64,000 nt of DNA from a virus. Below are positions 18,260 through 25,724 of this stretch, in pieces (position 1 is the stretch's first letter; each line of letters begins with the position of its first letter). The notes below the pieces were generated by a model. That model did no database searches. It was given only the letters and a program-made list of their open reading frames with translations, and was not told the DNA's origin. The translations under genes were made by a program, and so were the position numbers. The DNA lies in the IMG/VR virus record IMGVR_UViG_3300042346_000702, positions 49,510 to 113,509 of that record; one strand, 5' to 3'.

Positions 18260-18913
18260 TCACATTTCAGCGTATTCATCTAAATCATTTTCAATTAGTT
18301 CTCGTTGGCAATCAATCATGTTAGGGTTTTTAGAAGATAAATGCTTATTGACAATTTTTAGCATTAGAAATAATTCAACTTTATCTTTCGTAAGAAACTC
18401 TGTTGTTACAACAGTTTTCAAACCTTTGACTTTTAGCAGACCTAAGATATGACTTCTGACAGTGTCAGGAATTGCGAGGAGTGTACATTCGGTTAGCTTA
18501 CCTGCAATACCGTGTAGAGAAGTGATTGGATTTTTTGAAAGGTTCAATGTCTTGTATTTGCACATTGGCAATTCATTGATAGATGAGATGTTGTTCTCGC
18601 TAGCATCGACCATATTAGCTAAGTATGGAAAAGCATAAAGCGAGTCTAATCCTAATCTTTTAAAGGAGATGTTACGAACTGCACCAAAGTGAAAACCTAA
18701 CTTACGATGGTCAATATCTCCAGTAGTCAGTTCTTTTTCAACTGTAAATTCTACTACATTCAGATTGACAAAACCATAACTATCAACTGTTAGTTCACGT
18801 TTGTCAGTTCTTAGTGCTCGTGTTGCAATGAAACGATGAACTCTTTCACGTTCGTCTTGTATTTGTTTATCTTTTTGGGAGTAGCCACCAACGTTATTCA
18901 TCGAGTTCAACAT
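18260..18913 (-). CDS. Leucine-rich-repeat-like protein (217 aa), paralogue B
   Basis: Repeats ISFKRLGLDSLYAFP, MVDASENNISSINELP and TLNLSKNPITSLHGI resemble leucine-rich repeats. The C-terminus CQRELIENDLDEYAEM matches paralogue A. The ATG at 18913 sits downstream of an early-type promoter with a large inverted repeat, whose right arm overlaps the ribosome site (GTAGGG). Function unknown. Confidence 0.65.
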   Translation of the reverse strand: MLNSMNNVGGYSQKDKQIQDERERVHRFIATRALRTDKRELTVDSYGFVNLNVVEFTVEKELTTGDIDHRKLGFHFGAVRNISFKRLGLDSLYAFPYLANMVDASENNISSINELPMCKYKTLNLSKNPITSLHGIAGKLTECTLLAIPDTVRSHILGLLKVKGLKTVVTTEFLTKDKVELFLMLKIVNKHLSSKNPNMIDCQRELIENDLDEYAEM

Positions 18914-18916
18914 TTG

Positions 18917-18973
18917 ACATTTACCCTACATGTTAGAATATGATTTTATTATACTCTAATGTAGGGCAAATGT
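18917..18973. repeat. 15-bp inverted repeat around the early promoter
   Basis: acatttaccctacat at 18917-18931 pairs with atgtagggcaaatgt at 18959-18973 with one mismatch. The arms cover the -35/spacer and the leader next to the start codon. It could be an operator pair or an RNA hairpin hiding the ribosome site. Confidence 0.8.
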
Positions 18974-18976
18974 AAA
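18948..18976 (-). promoter_or_regulatory. T4-like early promoter
   Basis: TTTACA (18976-18971), 17-bp spacer, TATAAT (18953-18948). It drives LRR paralogue B. Confidence 0.8.
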
Positions 18977-18992
18977 CAACTTTTACAATTTT

Positions 18993-21857
18993 TTATGCAT
19001 CTGGCAATTCATCAGATTTTGCAAGACGTTTTGTGATTTTAGATGCCATGATTTGCAACTTAGATATTTCACTTTCAATGCCATCTTCTTCCTCTTGATC
19101 AGTCTTGAAGTTTTTGTGGATAACTCCAGCTGCATCTAATGCGGCGATCAATATGACATTAATCCTATCGTTCGCAATCGAATGTATCTGTAATGAAAAC
19201 GCAACACCTCTAAAAAAGTTTTCAAGTAAAGATACTTTTTTAGACTCATCTAATATAATCCCGTTGGGAAGTACATCGTTACTCAAATCTTTTTTAGTAA
19301 ACAGTTTATCATTAACAGCAAGTCTTAGTACAGGGTGGTCATGATCAAAGATAAATTTCTTTACTGATGCATCATTATCAATTTTACTAGTAAGTACGTC
19401 TGCTAAATTTTCTCTAAGTGTTTGAATGTCAGCATTTTGCAAATAAACTAAAAACGAATCATTTTCAGCTATTTTATCTGAACCACCTTCTAAATATTTT
19501 CCGATTACTTTGTCTAATGAAATTTCTTTAACATTGACTGCTTTTCTATAAAAGAAATTTTCACCTAAATCAATATCATCACTATGCATAATATATGCTT
19601 CTAAATCATGATAGAAGAAATCTTCAACTGCGTTATGTTTAAACAAAATAAATTTGGTATTTTTCTTTATTGCTTTAAAAATCTTTGCACGTACTTTACC
19701 TTCTAATTGCATCAATTCTTCTTGCTTCATCGAATTAAGATCAAGTTTTTTAATCTTATTCATTTGTCGATTAATAGATCTCCCCATACCAACATATAAC
19801 TGATTATATTCACGCGGCGAAATATAAATTTCTTGACCTTCACCATGTTTTCCAAGGTCCCAAAAGAACGGACGATGATCTGCCGCAACTTCTGGCGATT
19901 TAGTTTCAAATTTGTTAGCCAATAATTTAACAATTGCTAAAGACAATTGATGTATTTCTTTAGGCGCATCTGGTATTTCGTTTTTCTCATGAGATAAATA
20001 ACTTAAAGTATCTTTCCAAGAACTTTTTGCATCCATGATATCAAGAACATCTTGCATATGTTTAGTAAGACGTTCAGCTCCAGTATCATCAGGGTTAATA
20101 GCACCTAGCATAATAGCAGAAGATGGAAGTTCTAATAATTTTCCGTTTCCTTTATCACTTGGTCCAAAGTTCTTTTCAAGCAATACTCGTCTAATGCCGT
20201 TGAATACTTTTGGAGAATTTCTATTCAACTCGTCAAAGAAAATAAGATATTTATATTGTCTAGATTCATATTCTTTTTTCTTTTCATTAAAATCTTTTGG
20301 AAATTCTTTTTCTAGTTTCTTCAAATACTTTTTATCTTCTTCCTTGATTTTTTGCATCAATAGCTGATATAAAGATGGCATTGAAAAAATTGTTTCAATG
20401 CCATCTGGATCATCTTCATTTGAAGATGGTAATGGTAAACCTGAAACATCTTCAGAAGTAAGTGTTGAACAATCAAGGTCAATAAAGCGAAGATCTAATT
20501 CTTTAGCCAAATCATATGCTTGTGCAGTTTTACCGATACCTGGAAGACCAGCAATAATAGGAACATACTTACGCATATCACCAAGTTTCATCTTGGTTTC
20601 AATTTGATGTTTTAAGGTATTTCGCCAATCAGATGCAGAGTTTTGAGCTGTAGCTGAAACTTCAAATCCAGAAGTTTCATGTATCAAAGTTGCTGTAGCT
20701 TCAAGAACTTTTTTAGCTAAACTTGAATGATCACCTTCAAGATAATTTCTAAAATTAGTTTTAACGTTTGTCATCAAATTAATTGCATCTTTTTCATCTT
20801 TTGCCGGAAGCGATGCATTGATATAAAGTAATAACTGTTCCCAACGACGTGGCGAAGTTCTAACATCAGACGCAATATCGTTATGGCTCATGTCTTCATC
20901 ATCTAAAATATGATGAAATCTATTGATTAAAGCAGGTTTCAATCTAATGTGTTTATCATCTTCAAACTTATTGACTAACCAAGTAAACCATTCGTCTTTT
21001 GATGGGTTTTTAATTTCAACATTTTCAAACTGGAAGTTCTTTTGTATTTCTGAAAGACCTTCGTCATGCATATTAGAAGCGTAAACAACATAAGCACTTT
21101 TTGGGATGTCATGATTACCAATCTTACCATTTAGAATGCCACGTAACATATTTTTAATACGCGGAGAATTTTGACGAAAATATTCATCAAGAAAAAGAAT
21201 AACCTTGAATTGTTTACGAATATCTGAAATCTCTTCTGGTAATTCAGTTGGAGTTCCACCTAAAGCTTCATATGTCGCAATTACATCTTTAGAGTTTTTG
21301 TATATATTTTTCAAATGTTCATTATCTGAAACAATATTAACTTTTTTCAATGCAGTATATAAATTGCTATCAGCTAATACTACTTTATATAAATTATTTT
21401 CTTTATCTTTTGATCGTTTCAGTGAAGTAGATTCAGCAGTTTCTTTATTTTTTGAAGTATCAAAAACAATAAATGGAATATTGATAATATGTTCTTCAAC
21501 AATATGTGGTGCTTCAACAGTAATAAGGTCAATACCTAATACTTTTGCAAGTAAGTTAATACGTTGTGTTTTACCTGTTCCTGGGTCACCGGTCAAAAGC
21601 ATACCAGCGTACTGTTTAAAGTCACGCTTATTTGCCATGTTTTCGAGAATGTCTTCAAACAATTCAACAGTTTGTTCAAGTGATGAACTTTTCGGTTTGA
21701 ACTCTGGAATTTTTTCAGAAACCGCTTCAGGTCCATTACCCAAAGCATTTCCACCGGGTTGAACACTTTTGTTTTTTCTTGGTGCTGCCATTTCCAATAT
21801 AGTCATATCGACGGTGTCAGTAGAAGATTTTTTAGGTGTGAGGTGTGAGAACTTCAT
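18993..21857 (-). CDS. Double-AAA MoxR-like ATPase (954 aa)
   Basis: Two AAA+ modules are visible. Module 1 has Walker A GDPGTGKT (90-97) and Walker B VILFLDEY (D224, E225). Module 2 has GLPGIGKT (437-444) and LIFFDELNR (D542, E543). Sequence around them (DEYFRQNSPRIKNMLRGIL; DELNRNSPKVFNGIRRVLL) is MoxR/AAA_5-like. The last 300 residues have no recognised domain. MoxR ATPases usually act with vWA proteins, and a vWA gene lies 5 kb away in the same Ter region. Late promoters, not early ones, lie upstream of its small neighbours. Likely role: ATP-driven protein remodelling. Confidence 0.85.
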   Translation of the reverse strand: MKFSHLTPKKSSTDTVDMTILEMAAPRKNKSVQPGGNALGNGPEAVSEKIPEFKPKSSSLEQTVELFEDILENMANKRDFKQYAGMLLTGDPGTGKTQRINLLAKVLGIDLITVEAPHIVEEHIINIPFIVFDTSKNKETAESTSLKRSKDKENNLYKVVLADSNLYTALKKVNIVSDNEHLKNIYKNSKDVIATYEALGGTPTELPEEISDIRKQFKVILFLDEYFRQNSPRIKNMLRGILNGKIGNHDIPKSAYVVYASNMHDEGLSEIQKNFQFENVEIKNPSKDEWFTWLVNKFEDDKHIRLKPALINRFHHILDDEDMSHNDIASDVRTSPRRWEQLLLYINASLPAKDEKDAINLMTNVKTNFRNYLEGDHSSLAKKVLEATATLIHETSGFEVSATAQNSASDWRNTLKHQIETKMKLGDMRKYVPIIAGLPGIGKTAQAYDLAKELDLRFIDLDCSTLTSEDVSGLPLPSSNEDDPDGIETIFSMPSLYQLLMQKIKEEDKKYLKKLEKEFPKDFNEKKKEYESRQYKYLIFFDELNRNSPKVFNGIRRVLLEKNFGPSDKGNGKLLELPSSAIMLGAINPDDTGAERLTKHMQDVLDIMDAKSSWKDTLSYLSHEKNEIPDAPKEIHQLSLAIVKLLANKFETKSPEVAADHRPFFWDLGKHGEGQEIYISPREYNQLYVGMGRSINRQMNKIKKLDLNSMKQEELMQLEGKVRAKIFKAIKKNTKFILFKHNAVEDFFYHDLEAYIMHSDDIDLGENFFYRKAVNVKEISLDKVIGKYLEGGSDKIAENDSFLVYLQNADIQTLRENLADVLTSKIDNDASVKKFIFDHDHPVLRLAVNDKLFTKKDLSNDVLPNGIILDESKKVSLLENFFRGVAFSLQIHSIANDRINVILIAALDAAGVIHKNFKTDQEEEDGIESEISKLQIMASKITKRLAKSDELPDA

Positions 21858-21877
21858 TTTGGTTTAACTCCCTGTAG

Positions 21878-22093
21878 TTAAAGTCCTAGCATTATTTTTC
21901 TAAACAAATCTGGACGAGATATTTTCATTTCTTTAAGATCTTCTATAAATTCTTCAGTCCATCTTTCATCAGATATACCTAAAGGTTTTCTAATGTCAAT
22001 GTCTTCAACTGGGATATTTAGAGGATTACGCTCAAATAAAATATTTTCAGTTGGTAGTTCAATATTGTCAGACGATAATTGATTTAGTCTCAT
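21878..22093 (-). CDS. Hypothetical protein (71 aa)
   Basis: Acidic, with a helical C-terminal half (DERWTEEFIEDLKEM). It ends 20 bp before the AAA ATPase start and shares its transcript, so it may be a small partner. A late-type promoter lies 46 bp upstream. No family recognised. Confidence 0.55.
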   Translation of the reverse strand: MRLNQLSSDNIELPTENILFERNPLNIPVEDIDIRKPLGISDERWTEEFIEDLKEMKISRPDLFRKIMLGL

Positions 22094-22138
22094 ACTATTA
22101 CTCTCTTGCTTGTATTTTAGTTTATGATAAAGATAAAC

Positions 22139-22146
22139 TATTTATT
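22139..22146 (-). promoter_or_regulatory. T4-type late promoter (AATAAATA)
   Basis: 7 of 8 consensus bases, upstream of the 71-aa gene and the AAA ATPase. Confidence 0.55.
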
Positions 22147-22155
22147 GAGTAATAG

Positions 22156-22186
22156 AATATGAGAGTTAGGTTATAACTCTCATATT
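22156..22186 (-). terminator. Hairpin terminator-like element
   Basis: Perfect 13-bp inverted repeat AATATGAGAGTTA / TAACTCTCATATT with a 5-nt loop, just after the 65-aa gene. The T-run is weak on the minus strand, so it may act in both directions or protect RNA ends. Confidence 0.65.
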
Positions 22187-22197
22187 GCTTTATAATA

Positions 22198-22395
22198 TTA
22201 TACTGCTTCCGGAATAATTACTTCAGGTTCAGGAACTACAACTGGAGCTGGAACTACAACTGGTTCAGGAACTACAACTGGTTCAGGAACTACAACAGGA
22301 GCAGGTACTGGGGCTTCTTCTGAAGAAAGTTTGAAATCTATACGATAGTCTTTTTTAGAAGCAGCATTTAGAAAAATTGATAAATCGTCTTGCAT
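22198..22395 (-). CDS. Small protein with Pro-Val repeat tail (65 aa)
   Basis: Residues 1-25 are ordinary and partly helical. The rest is a run of PEPVVV/PAPVVV units that must form an extended, possibly polyproline-like tail. A perfect late promoter and a good ribosome site precede it, and a hairpin follows, so it is its own late transcription unit. It could be a spacer or a surface protein of the virion. No family recognised. Confidence 0.6.
   Translation of the reverse strand: MQDDLSIFLNAASKKDYRIDFKLSSEEAPVPAPVVVPEPVVVPEPVVVPAPVVVPEPEVIIPEAV
22210..22306 (-). repeat. Tandem repeat coding for PEPVVV units
   Basis: About five 18-bp units of the type ggttcaggaactacaact repeat almost exactly inside the 65-aa gene; copy number could vary between isolates. 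Confidence 0.75.
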
Positions 22396-22425
22396 TGGTT
22401 ATTCTCCTTACATAAAAGTGTATTG

Positions 22426-22433
22426 TATTTATA
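22426..22433 (-). promoter_or_regulatory. T4-type late promoter (TATAAATA)
   Basis: Perfect consensus 30 bp before the 65-aa gene. Confidence 0.75.
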
Positions 22434-23208
22434 CAATTTGAAGAGAAGTTCCACAATTACTACAAAACTTTGATGTAGCTTTATTCAACTTTCCACAAGT
22501 CTTGCAAGTCGGTTTAGCTTTTACGGTGATAGGCTTTTCAACTCTTACCCCACTTTGTGCTACTTCTCCAACTAGCTGAAGTGTCATTGCATGAACTTCA
22601 TCTTCTAACCAAAGTGGCAGACAGGTTTCAAATGCTTGGTCAGAGATACTACCTTCAACAGTGATACCGACATTTGATACCGATGCTACTGACGAGTGAG
22701 CGTTACAAGCTAAAATTTCTGATACTTGGCCACCAAAAAATCCTTCATCACCAATTGATTGACCTGGTACCATTCCACGAACAGTTGATGTCCAAACAGG
22801 TGGATAATGACGATAAGTTGGTTGCATCATTGGTGTCGGAATTGGCTGCACTTGTCTTTCGAACTGGTATTCAATTCGAACAAGACCATCATCAATCTTA
22901 ATGCCGCGATGATTTTCAATTGATTCAGTTCTTTCAATGAACTTGAATCGATTGCCAACTGAAGTAAGATTACCATTTCTAATGAATCGTTCTAAGTCAA
23001 TAGATTCATTTGGTTTGATGATTAGCGAACAGCCTTCAGTGACTAACTGTCCATCAATCCAAACCTTGACAGAAGCTTTTTTGGAATGTAGATTTTTGAG
23101 AACGATAGAGTATTCGCAACCATAAGGTAGGAAGACTTGTTCTCCACTTTCACGTAGGATTTTGCCGTGTGCTTTTATCGCAAGAGCGAAGTTCTTTTTA
23201 TAGACCAT
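22429..23208 (-). CDS. Beta-domain protein with C-terminal zinc ribbon (259 aa)
   Basis: The N-terminal 115 residues form a beta-rich domain (EYSIVLKNLHSKKASVKVWIDG, PNESIDLERFI, LVRIEYQFE). A Pro-rich linker follows. The last 25 residues are a CxxC...CxxC zinc ribbon (CKTCGKL...FCSNCGTS). The frame begins with TTG at 23238, but the ATG at 23208 has AAGGAG at 9 bp and is chosen. A weak late-like sequence (CAAATAAAT) lies near 23265. Function unknown; binding to nucleic acid or protein through the ribbon is possible. Confidence 0.65.
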   Translation of the reverse strand: MVYKKNFALAIKAHGKILRESGEQVFLPYGCEYSIVLKNLHSKKASVKVWIDGQLVTEGCSLIIKPNESIDLERFIRNGNLTSVGNRFKFIERTESIENHRGIKIDDGLVRIEYQFERQVQPIPTPMMQPTYRHYPPVWTSTVRGMVPGQSIGDEGFFGGQVSEILACNAHSSVASVSNVGITVEGSISDQAFETCLPLWLEDEVHAMTLQLVGEVAQSGVRVEKPITVKAKPTCKTCGKLNKATSKFCSNCGTSLQIV

Positions 23209-23290
23209 GAGATGATACTCCTTTGTCGATTTTGACAAGACGACTGGCTAACGTCTTAGAAATTTATTTGAGCCAATAGAAAAGAGTTGT

Positions 23291-23325
23291 GCTGCCGTGA
23301 CGTTTTAAGGATGAAACCCGGCAGC
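23291..23325 (-). terminator. Stem-loop between genes, possible terminator or structured leader
   Basis: GCTGCCG (23291-23297) pairs with CGGCAGC (23319-23325) across a 21-nt loop. On the minus strand the stem is followed by CTCTTTTCT. It is GC-rich compared with its surroundings and lies in the 140-bp gap between two minus-strand genes. Confidence 0.5.
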
Positions 23326-23348
23326 CCTGTATAACCTTTAGTCTTTAC

Positions 23349-23531
23349 TTAGATGATAATGAATAACATTATTACTAAAGCTGTTCCCCAAACAATCCAT
23401 GGATGTATTGCTCCACAACAAAGACTTCCATCATTAGAAGGCATTGCAGGTTGGTTTACATTGGTTGCGGTATCAATCTTTGATACTTTTCTGGCTGCTG
23501 CCTTTAGACGGTCTGATTCTTTTTTGTTCAT
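23349..23531 (-). CDS. Tail-anchored small membrane protein (60 aa)
   Basis: A basic N-terminus (MNKKESDRLKAAARK) is followed by a linker and one hydrophobic segment at the very C-terminus (WIVWGTALVIMLFIII). It lies 21 bp after the 97-aa gene and shares its transcript. It may be a holin-like or membrane-tethering protein; no family recognised. Confidence 0.55.
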   Translation of the reverse strand: MNKKESDRLKAAARKVSKIDTATNVNQPAMPSNDGSLCCGAIHPWIVWGTALVIMLFIII

Positions 23532-23552
23532 AATACTTTGTAGAGAATATGG

Positions 23553-23846
23553 TTATTTGGTAGGAGCTGCATCCAAGAATTTTTGGTATGCTAACTCGAT
23601 TGCAAGATTAACAAGCGAACGGCCAATTGCTGATTGTTGGCTTCCAAGTTCTTTTCCAATGATATCAAAAGCGGCATTGAACTTAGCATCGCCGGTCACT
23701 AATGTGATATCAGATGCTACTTCTTTTACAGCTTTTAGAGCAATTGGTAAAAGAATCTTGAGTTCTTTTTGAATACCAGATTTGAAAAGAACGGCTAAAA
23801 AGTCGCCAAGTTCGCCAAGTAGTTTTAGTATTGCAGTTTTGAACAT
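23553..23846 (-). CDS. Hypothetical protein (97 aa)
   Basis: Mostly helical, with an amphipathic N-terminus (FKTAILKLLGELGDFLAVLF) and two further helices. It is late-expressed judging from GATAAATA 35 bp upstream. It pairs with the membrane protein that follows. It could be part of a holin or head-internal set, but nothing is diagnostic. Confidence 0.5.
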   Translation of the reverse strand: MFKTAILKLLGELGDFLAVLFKSGIQKELKILLPIALKAVKEVASDITLVTGDAKFNAAFDIIGKELGSQQSAIGRSLVNLAIELAYQKFLDAAPTK

Positions 23847-23881
23847 TGTAGTTCTCCTATAATTGTGTTTGATTCAATCTG

Positions 23882-23889
23882 TATTTATC
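23882..23889 (-). promoter_or_regulatory. T4-type late promoter (GATAAATA)
   Basis: 7 of 8 consensus bases, 35 bp before the 97-aa gene. Confidence 0.6.
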
Positions 23890-23944
23890 AAACAATTTTT
23901 TACGTTTATAGGAAAACCAACAAATGACATTATTCGAAAGAACA

Positions 23945-24003
23945 AAGGATGGACTTTCATCCATCCTTACGTTTCTATTCAGTTTTGATTTTGGAAACTG
24001 AAT
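23945..24003 (-). terminator. Two tandem hairpins ending the Ter operon
   Basis: ATTCAGTTT / AAACTGAAT (23977-24003) and AAGGATGGA / TCCATCCTT (23945-23968) follow the stop of terD. On the minus strand the second stem is followed by TGTTCTTTCG. Confidence 0.7.
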
Positions 24004-24014
24004 GATCATTCTTA

Positions 24015-24581
24015 TTAGCTATAGCCACCGACAAATTCACCCAAACCGATGTCAAACATAGCACCAACACCAGCGAAAGTAAATTCACCATTTTGTTTGA
24101 AGAATGAACCGACTTGGCAAGCAGTAGCACCAGCACCTTGTTCGTCAAGGTCATAGAATGCAATTTCTTCACCTGTATCAGCATTCAGGATTTTAATACC
24201 AGCTTCAGTAATTTGACCAAAAGTATGGCCACGTTCTTTAGCTTTGTCGATTGTTACGACAATCGACACTTCATCAGCATTGGCTTGAGCAGCCAACTTA
24301 TCGATATTGATGTAGAGTTCTTCAACACCACTACCACGTTCGTCTTTGGTTTTCCATGCAATGCCATGAGCCGGTGTTTCATTGTTGAAGAAGACCAAGT
24401 ATTCATCGCCAATCAGCTTAGGGCCATTTGGAGTATTGGTCAAAATGAAAGCAGATACATCCAGGTCAATTGGATTGACGTTGCCATTCCACCACAAATG
24501 AACCGTAATGTTTTTTAGAGCTGGAGCAGATTTGGTCAAATTGATTGAACTGCCTTCAGATTTGTTCAGATTTATAGCCAT
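24015..24581 (-). CDS. terD: TerD-family tellurium resistance protein 1 (188 aa)
   Basis: The sequence follows the TerD/TerE pattern along its length: INLTKSAPALKNITVHLWW, then DLDVSAFIL with the calcium-binding acidic residues, FFNNETP, a GSGVEELYINIDKL turn, VVTIDKAKERGHTFGQ and YDLDEQG. TerD proteins are calcium-binding, membrane-associated stress proteins. The length is normal for the family. The leader is long (about 130 bp from a possible own promoter). It is the last gene of the Ter group, and two hairpins follow. Confidence 0.88.
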   Translation of the reverse strand: MAINLNKSEGSSINLTKSAPALKNITVHLWWNGNVNPIDLDVSAFILTNTPNGPKLIGDEYLVFFNNETPAHGIAWKTKDERGSGVEELYINIDKLAAQANADEVSIVVTIDKAKERGHTFGQITEAGIKILNADTGEEIAFYDLDEQGAGATACQVGSFFKQNGEFTFAGVGAMFDIGLGEFVGGYS

Positions 24582-24655
24582 ATGAGTATTTCCTCGTTTT
24601 TATGTTTTATCAAAATTTTATGTTTTGTACGAAAAATCAATTAGAGTATTACATA

Positions 24656-24666
24656 ACGGTCACCGT
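24656..24666. repeat. Small palindrome in the terD leader
   Basis: ACGGT C ACCGT lies in the leader between the putative terD promoter and its start, beside a direct repeat of TTTTATGTTTT. It may be an operator or RNA hairpin. Confidence 0.4.
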
Positions 24667-24710
24667 GTTTATTATTCAGTATAGTTAGAACAATGTTTCA
24701 TTGAAGTTAT

Positions 24711-24741
24711 ATTATACTCTAAACTTTTGTCATTGTGCCAA
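24711..24741 (-). promoter_or_regulatory. Putative promoter of terD 1
   Basis: TATAAT (24716-24711) is preceded by TTGGCA at 19 bp. The -35 is less good than in the early promoter set. Confidence 0.45.
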
Positions 24742-24748
24742 GTTAGAC

Positions 24749-25315
24749 TTACTTGTAGCCTTCAAAAAATGCTACAAGTTCCAGCTGAAAACCTTGACCT
24801 ATACCTTGGAAAGTAAAGCCTTCATCAGTTTGATAGAAAGAACCGACTTGAATTGCCCAAGAACCAGGAGCTAAGGTGTCAAGGTTGAACAACGCAATTG
24901 GTTGATCATTTTGGTCAAAGATTTCCAACTTTGCATCTTTGACCTGATCAAATGATTGCTTGCGGGGTTCAGCTTTATGAATGGTTGATACCAAGCTAAT
25001 TTCTTTGACCGCTTCAGAAAGCTTTTTGATGTCGATATAAAGCTCTTCGAAACCGCCTGACAGTTCATCTTCAGTTTTCCACACTGAACGGTCTGGTGTA
25101 GCTTCTTGATTGAAGAAGACGAAACCTTCTTCAGATAAAAGCTTACCATCAGCACCCAATAGAAAGGCTGAGATATCTAAGTCATACTTAGGGAAGACAT
25201 TAGTAGGGGTGACCCATGACATCCTAACCTTTACTTTTGAAAGATAGTCAGATGCTTTAGTTAGATTGACTGTTTGTTTCTTTTCGAGCGAAATTACATT
25301 TTTACTTGTTGTCAT
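24749..25315 (-). CDS. terD: TerD-family tellurium resistance protein 2 (188 aa)
   Basis: It has the same length and plan as its neighbour: VNLTKASDYLSKVKVRMSW, YDLDISAFLLG, FVFFNQEATPDRSVWKTEDE, FEELYIDIKKL, STIHKAEPRKQSFDQ, LFNLDTLAPG. Identity to protein 1 is moderate, so the duplication is not recent. Acidic calcium-site residues (DLD; E-E after the glycines) are kept. It starts inside the end of the protease-like gene (14-bp overlap), so it belongs to the Ter operon. Confidence 0.87.
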   Translation of the reverse strand: MTTSKNVISLEKKQTVNLTKASDYLSKVKVRMSWVTPTNVFPKYDLDISAFLLGADGKLLSEEGFVFFNQEATPDRSVWKTEDELSGGFEELYIDIKKLSEAVKEISLVSTIHKAEPRKQSFDQVKDAKLEIFDQNDQPIALFNLDTLAPGSWAIQVGSFYQTDEGFTFQGIGQGFQLELVAFFEGYK

Positions 25316-25724
25316 TGTTTTTACCTATTTTTGAAAAAGACCAATCAGGTTCTGAAATTGCAGCTATTCCCGTTAGACGAAAATCATCACCAACAATACC
25401 ATCAGTTGAAGTTGTTGCAACACCAATACTTGAATATGCTAACGGTATTTTTTGAGCCATATCTTCAAACAATTTACCATGAAAAGTATCAAGTGATTCA
25501 ATATCGCATTTCAATTCATTTCCGTCCATTCTAAAGTTTTCACATTTGAATGCTGCTCTATCTAAATCAACTGAAGTCTTTGGCCAATATGGCATTCCAA
25601 GCTGGCCAAGCATTGGTTTATCTTTACACTCTTCAACTATCTTTTCAAGAACTGATTTTGGATAAATTCGCTGATTACTATTGACTTCATCAGCGATTAA
25701 GATTCTTCCTGTTAGTTTAACCAT
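25302..25724 (-). CDS. Short prohead-protease-like protein inside the Ter operon (140 aa)
   Basis: RIYPKSVLEKIVEECKDKPM, LGQL, VDLDRAAFKCENFRMDG, GKLFEDMAQKIPLAYSSIGV and DDFRLTGIAAISEPDW follow the order of motifs in T4 gp21-type prohead proteases, where a His in an ELDHP-like segment and a Ser in SSRG are catalytic. Here the first segment reads LGMPYWP and has no His, while the Ser pair (SS) stays. It is also shorter than gp21. So it is either a degraded enzyme or a reused binding domain. It overlaps both neighbours, so it is translated with TerC-like and TerD proteins. Confidence 0.6.
   Translation of the reverse strand: MVKLTGRILIADEVNSNQRIYPKSVLEKIVEECKDKPMLGQLGMPYWPKTSVDLDRAAFKCENFRMDGNELKCDIESLDTFHGKLFEDMAQKIPLAYSSIGVATTSTDGIVGDDFRLTGIAAISEPDWSFSKIGKNNDNK

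Noticed and set aside
18123-18452. 109-codon open frame on the plus strand
   Set aside because: It crosses the promoter gap and runs antisense to two better-supported genes.
21205-21762. 185-codon open frame on the plus strand
   Set aside because: It lies fully antisense inside the AAA ATPase gene, has no ribosome site and a composition typical of a shadow frame.
23291-23325. Stem considered as part of a tRNA
   Set aside because: No cloverleaf arms, anticodon loop or acceptor end could be built around it.
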